From positions 62,194 through 126,193 of the forward strand of contig NZ_BMMS01000023.1 in NCBI RefSeq assembly GCF_014646055.1: 64,000 bases of DNA, written 5' to 3'. The notes under the pieces were generated by a model, which saw nothing but the letters and a program-made list of their open reading frames with translations, made no database searches and was not told where the DNA came from. Position 1 is the stretch's first letter. The number at the start of each line of letters is the position of its first letter. The position numbers and the translations under genes are program-made. The stretch comes from Wenjunlia tyrosinilytica (lineage in GTDB: Bacteria > Actinomycetota > Actinomycetes > Streptomycetales > Streptomycetaceae). This document shows, piece after piece, positions 49,554 to 57,680 of this stretch.

Positions 49554-49955
49554 GTGAGCTGGTCGATGTTCAGGTTCCGCGAGCACTGGGCACACGCGCA
49601 CGACGTCCAGCAAGAGACGTTCATGGCGTTGGCGGCGATGTACGTCGAGGCCAATCCCACCTATCGCGCGGTGCCGTGGCTGCGCGAATGGCAGGCCTTC
49701 TGGCTGAGGTCGATCGGGCGGCAGGCCAACGGCCTCACGGACGTGTGCGCCGACGACTATCTGACCGACGACGGTCGTGTCGCGCAGTTCCGGGAATTCC
49801 TACGCGACTACCAGTCGTGGCTGGTTGCCTCGGAGGGACCGTTGGTCACGGCCGCCGGGCTGAGCGCCGACAAACTCGTCGAGTTCACTCAGACCGTCGA
49901 TGCCGTGCTCGCCGGCGACGAGACGCACCCCACGGTTCAGCTAGTCCAGCAGTGA
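49554..49955 (+). CDS. hypothetical protein of 133 aa
   Basis: The protein starts GTG 49554 (MSWSMFRFREHWAHAHDVQQ). It is mostly helical, with TFMALAAMYVEANPTYRAVP, an aromatic-rich WLREWQAFWLRSIGRQANGL, and LRDYQSWLVASEGPLVTAAG. Composition and codon use are typical of real genes. No family was recognised. The 295-base upstream region, shared with the divergent repeat-protein gene, shows no obvious operator. Confidence 0.55.
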   Translation: MSWSMFRFREHWAHAHDVQQETFMALAAMYVEANPTYRAVPWLREWQAFWLRSIGRQANGLTDVCADDYLTDDGRVAQFREFLRDYQSWLVASEGPLVTAAGLSADKLVEFTQTVDAVLAGDETHPTVQLVQQ

Positions 49956-50039
49956 GGAGCCTGGGCCGCCGCCCGGAAGGGGCCTGCGCCACGGCTGAGC
50001 CGCACAGCGCTTCTCCGCGAGCGCGATATGGGTCCGTCC

Positions 50040-50424
50040 ACGTCGGACAGCCCTCGCCCTCGAAAACGAGCCGAGGCGGGAGCCGCACTTCGCGCACCGC
50101 ACCTCCGTCCGCACCATCCCATGCGAACGGTCTTGCCGGAGTTCCACCCATACGAGCCGGGGCTGCGGCGTCAGCCCCTGCAACTGACGCGTCACCGCCG
50201 GGCCCGGCACCACCGTCGACGGCAATGGCAGCGCGGCCGCCCCATGGACGTCATGGGCTCCGATGAATGCGGCTCGTCGGCCGCGGACGGCAGACGCTGC
50301 ACGGCGCAGGAGGGACGGCTGCACGAGATGCGCACCGCGGCACTGCCACGACCGGCGGCGTCCACACGCACCGTCCATCTGCGTCCCGGCACCCGCTTCA
50401 TCCAGCTCGCGGTCTCCGTCATCC
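50040..50424 (-). pseudogene. broken small Cys-rich hypothetical (tentative)
   Basis: From an ATG near 50424 the minus strand reads MTETASWMKRVPGRRWTVRV, then VRISCSRPSCAVQRLPSAAD. After about 60 residues the frame becomes Arg-rich, while another frame holds MVRTEVRCAKCGSRLGSF with a CxxC pair. It resembles a Cys-rich Streptomyces protein family starting 'WTVR...RISCSRPSC..QRLPSAADE' but is frameshifted. The remainder of 49956-50659 shows nothing further. Confidence 0.35.
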
Positions 50425-50659
50425 GTCTTCCTCCTCTGCCGTGTCCCCGCCGCCCGCACCGTGCCACCACGACCAACAGGCGCGACGGCGGCCCCACCGT
50501 AGGCGGCACGCGGCCCGAAGGCGCTGAACTCGCGCTGCTCACCGGTGACCAGCGCGTGAGCCATCGTCGACTTGTTGATGACCGGGCGCGGCATGTTCGA
50601 ATCGAATGCCGCGATGCCGACAGCCGGGGACGAGGCCGGCCGGCGAACCCGTCGAAGCC

Positions 50660-51520
50660 CTATGTGCCAACGGCGCCTTGCGTGAATCGCCGAAGGTGTG
50701 CACGCACAACGTCGGGCTGCTCCAACCAGGGCTCGTGCCCTGCGCCCTCGATCCGAGTCAGCGGAAGAGCGAGCCGGAGCGCGAGCGATTCAAGTGCCGA
50801 CACAGGACGAGGATCGTCGGCCCCGCCGAGGAGCTCCGCCCGCGCCGGCAGGCACGCACGTAGCTCGGCAAGGTGCTCATCGAGCGGATCCATGCGTCCT
50901 TCCTTGCCAAGGGCGCCGTTCATAGCCCAGTTGACCGGGCGACGCTGCCGGGCATCCTGGGCTGCCAGGTGCCACCCGCGTGCGGGATCGGCGTGGTCGG
51001 TGAACCAGGCCAGCGTGAGCAGTTCGACTTCCTGCTCCTCCGTGCGGTCCGGCACCTCCTCCAATAAGCGGAGCCGCTCCTGCTGCGCGGCGGACATGCG
51101 GCGGCCGCGCTCCTCTCGGTCCCCGGTGCGCCAATCGCCGACGAATGGCCCGCACATCAGCAGCATTGCGGCAACCCGGTCAGAGTGCGTCAGGCAGAAC
51201 CGGCTCGCCAGATCGGTGCCATAGGAGTGTCCAATCAACACGGCCTTGGGCACGTCCCATGCGTCGAGCAACTCGGCGAGATCGTCGACATGCCGGGCGA
51301 AGGAATGGCGGCCCTGCCACGGGGATTGGCCCGTGCCACGCTGGTCGTACCGGTACACGGGCGCGAGGTCGGCGACCATGGGGGCGACATCGCCCAGATA
51401 GTCCGGCAGCCCCGGACCGCCATGGAGCATGACCACGGGCGGCTGCCGAGTCGTGTCCCCCAGCGCCATCCAACGCAACTGCGCCTCGTCGGCCATCGAC
51501 GCGAGGCCCTGCGTCTCCAT
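50660..51520 (-). CDS. alpha/beta hydrolase, proline-iminopeptidase-like
   Basis: The product is 286 aa from ATG 51520 (METQGLASMADEAQLRWMAL). Oxyanion motif HGGPGLPDYLG, strand-turn YRYDQRGTGQSPWQGR, nucleophile elbow GHSYGT, and C-terminal His in GAGHEPWLEQPD complete the triad. It belongs to the S33-like hydrolases, which include peptidases and esterases. It differs clearly from the pip product at 28.3 kb, so it is not a recent duplicate. No operon partner is seen. Confidence 0.85.
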   Translation of the reverse strand: METQGLASMADEAQLRWMALGDTTRQPPVVMLHGGPGLPDYLGDVAPMVADLAPVYRYDQRGTGQSPWQGRHSFARHVDDLAELLDAWDVPKAVLIGHSYGTDLASRFCLTHSDRVAAMLLMCGPFVGDWRTGDREERGRRMSAAQQERLRLLEEVPDRTEEQEVELLTLAWFTDHADPARGWHLAAQDARQRRPVNWAMNGALGKEGRMDPLDEHLAELRACLPARAELLGGADDPRPVSALESLALRLALPLTRIEGAGHEPWLEQPDVVRAHLRRFTQGAVGT

Positions 51521-51731
51521 CAAGGTCACCGCGGAGAGCCTACCGGTGTCACTGAGGCTCCGCCGAAGGTTGAAGAAGCTGACCAGGACCCGGTGCCTGC
51601 GGCGGTACTTCAGCGCGGAGCCGCACACCATCGGGCTCCGGCACGCAACCGGCGGGGCCGGCTGTCAGTGCCGGGTGTTCTCCTGGGGAGTTGACGCGGG
51701 GAACCGGTTACGGGACGAGTTGGGGGTCCAC

Positions 51732-51959
51732 GTGGTTCACGTCAGGGAGTACCACCGCGGCGATGGGACACGCGTTCGCGCGCACGAGCGCCGCGCTCCG
51801 ACAGCGGCGGGCGGAGGGCTCGGCGCCTTCCTCCTGCTGCTGCTGATATGGGCGCTGTCGAGCGGGCATATCACGGTCGACGCGCCGAAGAGCACGGTGC
51901 CGCCACCGCACGGGCCGACCGCTGCGCCGGTCCAGCAGCACCATCCGCACGGGGACTGA
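51732..51959 (+). CDS. 75-aa single-pass membrane protein
   Basis: From GTG 51732: VVHVREYHRGDGTRVRAHER and RAPTAAGGGLGAFLLLLLIW, then ALSSGHITVDAPKSTVPPPH and a His/Pro tail. A basic N-terminal segment 'VREYHRxDGTxVRxHxR' followed by one hydrophobic helix is common in small proteins of Streptomyces phages and integrated elements. Function is unknown. The start could be a few codons away. Confidence 0.5.
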   Translation: MVHVREYHRGDGTRVRAHERRAPTAAGGGLGAFLLLLLIWALSSGHITVDAPKSTVPPPHGPTAAPVQQHHPHGD

Positions 51960-52180
51960 TCCGCGCAGCCCCGAAGGTGCCGCGGGCCCGGCCGCTCTCG
52001 CTCTCGGCCCGGGGTCCGCGTGGCTGCCCTGACGCAGGGCGCCCCGCTGACGACGGGGGTGCGGCAGCGGGGCAACCGCCGCGGTAACGCAGGGCGTGCG
52101 CGTACTGACGGACGGGTACCGGTTGTCAGTGGTGCGTGGTCCCATAGGAGGTCATTTCCGATTCACCGGGGGGTGGAACG

Positions 52181-52408
52181 TTGGGGACGCTGGCTGTCCT
52201 GTGGGGCTTATGGGCGATCGGTGCGGCGGCGGTGGCGACGTGCGGGGGCTGGACCCGCGCTGAGGGGCGGTGCCGCAATCCGAGGAAGGGCCTGTTCAAC
52301 CGCTGCCAGCACCACGGCTGGCAGCTGGTCACCGGCACGGACGTGCTGGTGGTGGTGCTGTGCTGGGTCGGCTACCAGATCGTCACGCACTACGGCGGCG
52401 GCTCGTGA
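52181..52408 (+). CDS. 75-aa membrane protein with Cys/His cluster, upstream partner of nuclease
   Basis: The protein starts TTG 52181; no ATG or GTG lies in frame near the GGGGGG upstream. One hydrophobic helix (LAVLWGLWAIGAAAVATCGG) is followed by a Cys/His-rich loop (TRAEGRCRNPRKGLFNRCQH, HGW) that could bind zinc, and a second helix (TGTDVLVVVLCWVGYQIV). The stop overlaps the nuclease GTG, so both are made together. Confidence 0.65.
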   Translation: MGTLAVLWGLWAIGAAAVATCGGWTRAEGRCRNPRKGLFNRCQHHGWQLVTGTDVLVVVLCWVGYQIVTHYGGGS

Positions 52409-53103
52409 GCGCCCGCCGTCCCCCCGCGCGGCGGGGCTCGAGGAAGCGGCGGTCCGCGAAGAACGCCGACGGTGAGGCTCTGCTGGTCCTGTCCGTGGCG
52501 GCGGTGGCGCTGGTGGCGGCCGTGGCCGCGGTGCGGTGGCTGCTGGAGCACTGGTGGCTGCTGGTCCTGGCCGCGGCGGTCGCGGCCTGCGTCGGCGGAG
52601 CATGGGGGCATCGGCGCTCGCAGCGGCTGCAGTGGGAGCGGGTGCAGACCCGGGCGCTGCGGTACCAGCTCACCCAGCTCGACGCGCTGCACCACCGGCA
52701 GTTCGAGTTCGCCGTGCGGGATCTGATGCGGCGCGACGGCTGCCCGCAGGCCCAGCAGGTGGGCGGGCGCGGCGACAACGGCGCCGACGTGCTGGCCACC
52801 GACCCGCTCGGGAGGCGCTGGGTCATCCAGTGCAAGCACCGGCAAGCCGGTCTGGCCGGATCCGCCATAGGCACCCCCGACCTGCAGGTGCTCAACGGCA
52901 CCGGGCGCCCTGTCCACAAAGGCGACGTCGTGGTGCTGGTGACCAACGGACGGTTCACCGCCCCCGCCGTCACCTTCGGGCGGCAGCAGAAGCTGCACCT
53001 GGTGGACCGCCACCTCCTGGGCCAGTGGGCCGCCGGCTCCCGCCCGCTGTGGGAACTGCTCGACCGGATCCCCCCGCCACGTCGTCCCACCGCGCTGTCG
53101 TAG
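52405..53103 (+). CDS. membrane-anchored Mrr-like restriction endonuclease
   Basis: The product is 232 aa from GTG 52405. Two hydrophobic helices at about 27-68 (LLVLSVAAVALVAAVAAVRW; HWWLLVLAAAVAACVGG) precede an Mrr_cat-type PD-(D/E)xK domain: helix FEFAVRDLMRRDGC, GDNGADVLATDPLG with Asp128, and WVIQCKH with Gln142 and Lys144. Mrr enzymes cut modified or foreign DNA. The nuclease domain would face the cytoplasm at the membrane, and coupling to the small Cys/His membrane protein suggests a two-part module, perhaps against incoming DNA. Confidence 0.82.
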   Translation: MSARRPPARRGSRKRRSAKNADGEALLVLSVAAVALVAAVAAVRWLLEHWWLLVLAAAVAACVGGAWGHRRSQRLQWERVQTRALRYQLTQLDALHHRQFEFAVRDLMRRDGCPQAQQVGGRGDNGADVLATDPLGRRWVIQCKHRQAGLAGSAIGTPDLQVLNGTGRPVHKGDVVVLVTNGRFTAPAVTFGRQQKLHLVDRHLLGQWAAGSRPLWELLDRIPPPRRPTALS

Positions 53104-53239
53104 CGCGGGCCGAGCCACGATGCGAAAGGGCGCCCCGCCGATGGCGGGGCTCTGCCTGCGTATGGTTCGTCTGCCCAGTCACTGCCGCCGACCGTGAAGC
53201 GCACCCGCTTCGCCTCCCGTGCGCCAGCGCCCGCCCGCC

Positions 53240-53379
53240 CTACAACGCGTCTCCCACGTCCAGGGCTGTGTCGGCGTCGGCGATGGTGTCCGTGAACAGC
53301 ACCCGGAATCCCCAGCGCATCCCACGCGATCCTGCAAGAGGGCCGCTGGCCTCCGGGCCCGGCACGACCTTTGCCTCCC
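53240..53379 (-). other. short coding-like fragment in 53104-53379
   Basis: The minus strand carries WEAKVVPGPEASGPLAGSRG and MRWGFRVLFTDTIADADTAL followed by DVGDAL and stop. It looks like the end of a protein but has no start or recognised family. A short direct repeat CCTTTGCCTCC(C/T) lies at 53369-53395. The rest of the gap shows nothing. Confidence 0.25.
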
Positions 53380-53589
53380 ATGACCTTTGCCTCCTGTCGA
53401 ACGGATGATGGGGGGTGGTCCTACGTTGTTGATGGGTCGGATGGGCTGTCGTACGGTCCGGAGGATCCAGTGGCCCGGGGTATGGCTTGGGGGTGGTTGC
53501 CTTCGATGGTTCCTGTGACACCTGGCCGCCCGGGGCCGCACGACGACTCGACCACTGATGAGGAGCTGCGGGCCCTCGGGTATCGCTGA
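53380..53589 (+). CDS. 69-aa hypothetical protein (tentative)
   Basis: From ATG 53380: MTFASCRTDDGGWSYVVDGS, DGLSYGPEDPVARGMAWGWL and a C-terminal TTDEELRALGYR. Composition (Gly, Trp, Asp) is plausible for a folded small protein and differs from the Arg/Pro-rich false frames around it. The ribosome site is poor and no family was recognised. Confidence 0.4.
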   Translation: MTFASCRTDDGGWSYVVDGSDGLSYGPEDPVARGMAWGWLPSMVPVTPGRPGPHDDSTTDEELRALGYR

Positions 53590-53990
53590 GTAGCGGCACC
53601 GCGCTCCGTCGCCCGCCGCCGGCGCCTCGGATTCGCCCGCCACTGGCCCTGGACCGATGTGATCACTGAGGCGATCCAGCGACTCGCAGGCCTTCCGGGC
53701 CTGGGCTGACCAGCACGTTCCCGTCCCTACGAGTTGCATCGCCCCACCGGAGGAACCCGGCGCCCGGCCCGACGCGCGACAGTCGGGCCGCCGGCACACC
53801 CGAAAACTCCGCCGAACGCAGATCGGCCGCCGGCAAGAGATGACGGCCAATCACGAAAGATCGAGGTTAGTATGAAAGTGTGCGCGTAACTCGGGTCGGA
53901 TGGCAGCACCCCGACAGTCCGGGACCGATCACGAGCCGCGCAGTGGTCATTGACTTCGGGTAGTGGTGTCGCGTTTCTGTGGGAGTTGCT

Positions 53991-54410
53991 GTGGTTGCGG
54001 GTCGTGTGGTGCGTTTTGACAGTACGCGGGGTTACGGATTCATTTCGCCGGCGTACGGCGGAGAGGACGTCTTCCTCCATGTGAACGATCTGCTGATGCC
54101 GGAGGCGTATCTGCGCTCCGGTCTTCAGGTCGAGTTCGAGATCGAAGAGGGGGAGCGGGGCCAGAAGGCGTCGTCCGTCCGGCTCGCCGAACCCGCCGAG
54201 CGAAAGCCGACGGAGATGGTCCCGACCGGGACCCTCGGACCTGCGGGCGACGGAGAGCAGTTGTGTGACGTGCTCTCCCAGGACGAGTTCCGCAAGGAAA
54301 TGACGGAACTGCTTCTGGCGGCGGCACCCTCGCTCACGGGCGAGCAGATCCTCGCGATCCGGCGCCGCGTGGTGGACTTCGGAAAGCGCCACGGCTGGGT
54401 CGAGGACTGA
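53991..54410 (+). CDS. cold-shock-domain protein with C-terminal extension
   Basis: The product is 139 aa from GTG 53991 (GGGAG six bases upstream; GTG 53979 includes that site). Residues 1-65 form a cold-shock domain: RVVRFDSTRGYGFISPAYGG contains RNP1 and DVFLHVNDL RNP2, both with the RNA-binding aromatics. The C-terminal ~60 residues (LCDVLSQDEFRKEMTELLLA, ILAIRRRVVDFGKRHGWVED) are helical and not part of classic 67-aa cold-shock proteins. It probably acts as an RNA chaperone with an added interaction domain. A strong terminator follows. Confidence 0.9.
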   Translation: MVAGRVVRFDSTRGYGFISPAYGGEDVFLHVNDLLMPEAYLRSGLQVEFEIEEGERGQKASSVRLAEPAERKPTEMVPTGTLGPAGDGEQLCDVLSQDEFRKEMTELLLAAAPSLTGEQILAIRRRVVDFGKRHGWVED

Positions 54411-54422
54411 GCCTTTCGAAAA

Positions 54423-54463
54423 CCGCCCCCTGTCTCCACGGTGGACGCGGAGACAGGGGGCGG
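54423..54463 (+). terminator. strong terminator hairpin after the cold-shock gene
   Basis: A perfect 15-bp stem, CCGCCCCCTGTCTCC (54423-54437) with GGAGACAGGGGGCGG (54449-54463), encloses an 11-base loop, 12 bases after the stop. The absence of a U-tract is normal in Streptomyces. It may also end transcripts from the minus strand. Confidence 0.85.
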
Positions 54464-54470
54464 CGCCTGC

Positions 54471-54612
54471 TCACTTGTCGTGCAGATGACGAAGACAGTC
54501 ATAGAGAGTGGGCAGGGTGTTCGACAACTGATCCGTAAGCTCTTTGAGCCGGAGAATGGCCGCTTCAGCGCCCTCGAGGGACTCCGGCCGGAGATCCAGC
54601 AGCGGAAGTGAC
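54471..54612 (-). pseudogene. C-terminal fragment of a helical protein
   Basis: The minus strand reads LLDLRPESLEGAEAAILRLK, then ELTDQLSNTLPTLYDCLRHL and HDK to the stop at 54471. It looks genuine, but no start codon is found in this frame before similarity to coding sequence fades near 54620. It abuts a second fragment on the plus strand, suggesting a rearrangement junction. Confidence 0.35.
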
Positions 54613-55105
54613 CGCTCCGGGAAGAGTTCGAGCCCGGCCGGAGGACTCCCGGAGCTCTGACAAGAACGGCATCTGCGACGCGTGTGTACGGGCCGTGCTG
54701 AACGACCCGAAGACGGAGCGGCTGCTTGACCCGGATGCGGAATGCATCACCCCAACAGGCGATCTGTCATGGCGAATCGGTACCGGCGTGGGACATCGCC
54801 GGGTCCATGCAGTGGGCTCTTCACCTGTCCGCGCCCTTGCCGCTGAAGTGTGCGAACGGCAGGGTGAAGTCGTGATCATTGCCTTCTTACGTGACGACAC
54901 GCAGGGTGCAGTGACGGTGACGCTGGACTGCGTCGATGATCCCGCTGTGATCGGCAAGCCCCCCTCGGCCCATGGTTTCCCATGCTGCACCGCTGTGGTG
55001 GACTACCCGGGCAAGGGTTACCGGTCCCTGTTCGGCTGGGTCCAACTGGTGCGTTCGACGGACAACTCGTCCGCCGGGGCCGCCTTTGACATGGACCCGT
55101 TTTAG
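54608..55105 (+). CDS. hypothetical protein, probably C-terminally truncated
   Basis: A frame of 165 aa runs MTAPGRVRARPEDSRSSDKN to DMDPF. The part from about residue 85 (VVIIAFLRDDTQGAVTVTLD, HGFPCCTAVVDYPGKGYRSL, FGWVQLVRSTDN) looks like real protein. In similar Streptomyces proteins (from memory) 'GWIQLVRSTD...DPF' is followed by another ~100 residues, so the stop at 55105 may cut the gene. The N-terminal 80 residues (with GICDACVRAVLNDPKTERLL) may or may not belong to it. Confidence 0.4.
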   Translation: MTAPGRVRARPEDSRSSDKNGICDACVRAVLNDPKTERLLDPDAECITPTGDLSWRIGTGVGHRRVHAVGSSPVRALAAEVCERQGEVVIIAFLRDDTQGAVTVTLDCVDDPAVIGKPPSAHGFPCCTAVVDYPGKGYRSLFGWVQLVRSTDNSSAGAAFDMDPF

Positions 55106-55202
55106 GGGAGCTCGCGGGTGCGTAGGCGACCGGCGGTCGGGCACACCTCCCGGGTGCGGGTGCCCGGGTGGTTCTCCGGGGGTACGGTCCCTTCGGCAGT
55201 CT

Positions 55203-55643
55203 TCAGCCGAGCTGCTGGGCCAGTCCGACGATGATGCCCTCGGGGCCGCGGACGTAGCAGAGCCGATAGCTGTCCTCGTACTGCGCCACCTCGCCGACGA
55301 GTTCGGCGCCGTGGGTGCGCAGGCGGGCAACGACGTCCTCGATGTCGTCGACGGCGAACATGATGCGGCGAATGCCCAGCGTGTTCGTCGGCGCGTCCTT
55401 CGGCTCGGCGCCGATCGCCTTCGGCGTGTGGAACATCGCCAGCTCGATTCGGCCGTGGCCGTCCGGGGTCCGCAGCATCGCGATGTCCTGTCGGACGTCG
55501 TCGAGCCCGATGACACGCTCCACCCAACGTCCCTCGATCGGCGCCTTGCCCTCCAGCTCCATGCCGAGTTCGACGAAGAATGAAATAGCGGCGTCAAGGT
55601 CGGCGACAACGATGAGGACGTTGTCCATCCGCTGGATCGTCAT
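55203..55643 (-). CDS. VOC-superfamily (glyoxalase/bleomycin-resistance-like) protein
   Basis: The product is 146 aa from ATG 55643: MTIQRMDNVLIVVADLDAAI, then FFVELGMELEG, two beta-alpha-beta-beta-beta modules, GRIELAMFHTPK and RRIMFAVDDIEDVVARLRTH, ending YVRGPEGIIVGLAQQLG. Metal ligands are partly present (Glu in IELAMF; the usual first His is replaced by Asn in MDNVLIVV). It may be a binding protein or dioxygenase-like enzyme. It is a stand-alone gene. Confidence 0.88.
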   Translation of the reverse strand: MTIQRMDNVLIVVADLDAAISFFVELGMELEGKAPIEGRWVERVIGLDDVRQDIAMLRTPDGHGRIELAMFHTPKAIGAEPKDAPTNTLGIRRIMFAVDDIEDVVARLRTHGAELVGEVAQYEDSYRLCYVRGPEGIIVGLAQQLG

Positions 55644-55949
55644 TGAGATCCTCCTTTGGTGTGGTACGGCCACGGTGGCCGCATCTGTTCCCGAGACGGA
55701 GCCGCCAGGCCGTTCCCGACATCCTCCGTCACATCTTCTTCGAGAACCTCTTGACGCAGCGGTGCGGTCGCACGCCAGTCATCGCTTCGGACGAAAACGC
55801 CGCAGGTCCAATTGAAGCGGATTCGGGTCGGCGCGTCTGATCACGACCTCGCACATGCCCTGGCTGGGCGGGGCGGGCCCGATCGCGCCGCCTCCGGTGG
55901 GCCCGACCCAGGGGCAGGCCGCGAGGCGGGGCGGACCCACCTCCTTGGC

Positions 55950-56172
55950 ATCGCATGGCGCCGCATGGCGCCAGGTGGCATCACTCGGCATCATACGGTG
56001 CCACTCGGCGCCATTCCGCGCTCCCAAAAGCGCATGGGCGCGCATGGTGCCACAACGGCTCAGGTCGTCCTCTCCCACGTTTCCGCAGTTCAGGGCGGCC
56101 GCTCTCAAGCTCGCTCCGCGCATGGCGTCACCCGGACTTGCGCGAGGCGCCATAGTGGTGCCACTATGGCGC
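55950..56172 (+). promoter_or_regulatory. large palindrome and operator-like half-site cluster before the RHH regulator
   Basis: GCGCCATAGTGG (56147-56158) and its exact complement (56161-56172) are separated by two bases, ending one base before the ATG at 56174. Between 55950 and 56055 several GGCGCC, TGGCGCC and TGGTGCCA copies occur. The ATG position leaves no room for a Shine-Dalgarno sequence, so the transcript is probably leaderless, with CACTAT as -10. Autorepression by the RHH protein encoded next is likely. Confidence 0.7.
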
Positions 56173-56173
56173 A

Positions 56174-56692
56174 ATGGATCTCACCCCGTATGTCGACACC
56201 CTCCGTCGCGAACTCGCGGTGGCCGCCGAAGCCGGCGGGGAGGATGCCCGCGAGCTGGCCGAGCGGCTCACCGCTCCTCTGGAGTCGGCGACCCGTCTGA
56301 TCATGCTCAATGTGCTCTCCGCCGCGATGGACGAGATCACCCGCGAGCTCGCCCCCGGCTCGGTCGACGTACGGCTGCGCGGGCTCGACCCCGACTTCGT
56401 GGTGACGCCGCCGCCCGCCGACGGCCGTCCCATGGAAGCGGCCGCCGCGCCCGTCGAACCGCTCATGGCGCAGGCGCCCGCCGACGGCGACGAGGGCGGC
56501 ACCGCCCGCGTCAATCTGCGTCTGCCGGCCCACCTCAAGGCGCGCGCCGAGGAGGCCGCGAGCCGCGAGGGCCTGTCGGTCAACGCGTGGCTGGTGCGGG
56601 CCGTGTCGGCCGCGGTCGACGGCGGCACGCGGCCGCGTACGACGGAGAAGACCCACACCATCGGACAGAGCTTCACGGGCTGGGTGCGCTAG
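56174..56692 (+). CDS. RHH-type regulator (HicB-antitoxin-like C-terminus)
   Basis: The product is 172 aa: MDLTPYVDTLRRELAVAAEA, a helical N-terminal domain to about residue 65, a Pro/Ala linker, and a C-terminal ribbon-helix-helix (ARVNLRLPAHLKARAEEAAS, REGLSVNAWLVRAVSAAVDG). The last residues HTIGQSFTGWVR are probably a tail. Homologues are annotated as HicB-family antitoxins, but no HicA toxin is adjacent; instead it heads an operon with DUF4097 and a DrrAB-type exporter, which it probably represses. Confidence 0.82.
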   Translation: MDLTPYVDTLRRELAVAAEAGGEDARELAERLTAPLESATRLIMLNVLSAAMDEITRELAPGSVDVRLRGLDPDFVVTPPPADGRPMEAAAAPVEPLMAQAPADGDEGGTARVNLRLPAHLKARAEEAASREGLSVNAWLVRAVSAAVDGGTRPRTTEKTHTIGQSFTGWVR

Positions 56693-56774
56693 CCGCGCCC
56701 CGCCCGCCCCACTTCACCGGCATCACGTCCCCACCGGCGGGGACGCTCCCAAGACCCAACAGGACGGTACAGCC

Positions 56775-57617
56775 ATGCCTTCTTTCGACACTCCCGAAGC
56801 GATCTGCGCCACCGCGCACGTGGAAGCCGGCTCCATCCGGTTCTGCGCCGGTGACCGTCTCGACACCCTCGTCGACGTGCGGCCCCGCGACCCCAAGAAG
56901 GACCAGGACGTGCGCACGGCCGAGCAGACCGAGGTCTCGTACGCGAGCGGCGCACTGACCGTCAGGACGCCCAAGCCCAATCTGCTCGGCCGCACCGGCA
57001 CCGTCGACGTGACGGTCGAGCTGCCCACGGGCTCGCGGATCGACATGACCGGCGCCTGGGCCCAGGTGCTGGGCGAGGGCCGGCTCGGCGAGGTCCGCGT
57101 GAAGACCTCGTCCGGCGATGTGTGCCTCGACACCACCGGGCCGCTGCACCTGAAGGCGTCGCACGGGTCCATCACCGTCGACCGTGTCGAGGGCACGGCC
57201 GAGATCACCACCAGCTCCGGCAGTCTGCGCGTCGGCACCGTGGACGGTGACGCCGTCCTGAAGAACTCGCACGGCACCACGACCGTCGGCGCCGTGACCG
57301 GCGATCTGCGGGTGAGCGGCGCCAACGGGGACATCGACATCGCGCGCGCCGAGGGCTCGGTCGCCGCGACCACCGCCAACGGCACCCTGCGCGCGGCCGA
57401 AGTGGCCCGCGGCACCGTGCAGTTGGAGACCTCCCACGGCGCCATCGAGGTCGGCATCCGCGAGGGCACCGCCGCCTGGCTCAACGTCAGCTCCGACCGC
57501 GGGCAGGTGCGCAACACACTCACCGCCTCCGAGACTCCGGACAGGACCGAGGACACCGTCGAGGTCCGCGCCCGGACCCGCTACGGCAACATCGACATCC
57601 GCCGCGCCCGGGCCTGA
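56775..57617 (+). CDS. DUF4097-family beta-solenoid protein
   Basis: The product is 280 aa without a signal peptide. Repeating short strands with alternating small residues (VRVKTSSGDVCLDTTGPLHL, ASHGSITVDRVEGTAEITTS, GSLRVGTVDGDAVLKNSHGT, GDLRVSGANGDIDIARAEGS) form the right-handed solenoid of DUF4097/adhesin-like proteins. Members often lie beside ABC exporters and stress regulators in actinobacteria, with unknown biochemical role. It lies 82 bases after the RHH gene and 63 before the ATPase. Confidence 0.88.
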   Translation: MPSFDTPEAICATAHVEAGSIRFCAGDRLDTLVDVRPRDPKKDQDVRTAEQTEVSYASGALTVRTPKPNLLGRTGTVDVTVELPTGSRIDMTGAWAQVLGEGRLGEVRVKTSSGDVCLDTTGPLHLKASHGSITVDRVEGTAEITTSSGSLRVGTVDGDAVLKNSHGTTTVGAVTGDLRVSGANGDIDIARAEGSVAATTANGTLRAAEVARGTVQLETSHGAIEVGIREGTAAWLNVSSDRGQVRNTLTASETPDRTEDTVEVRARTRYGNIDIRRARA

Positions 57618-57680
57618 ACACCGGCCCCCCGCAAACCCGCCCACTCCCCAGCCACTTCAGCCTTCGCAAGGGAAGGTTCC

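Noticed and set aside
28341-51520. Recent duplication of the proline iminopeptidase (28.3 and 50.7 kb)
   Set aside because: Both have the same catalytic motifs, but the sequences differ throughout, so they are distant paralogues.
56174-56692. Calling the RHH gene part of a HicAB toxin-antitoxin pair
   Set aside because: No HicA-like dsRNA-binding small protein is encoded on either side within 600 bases.
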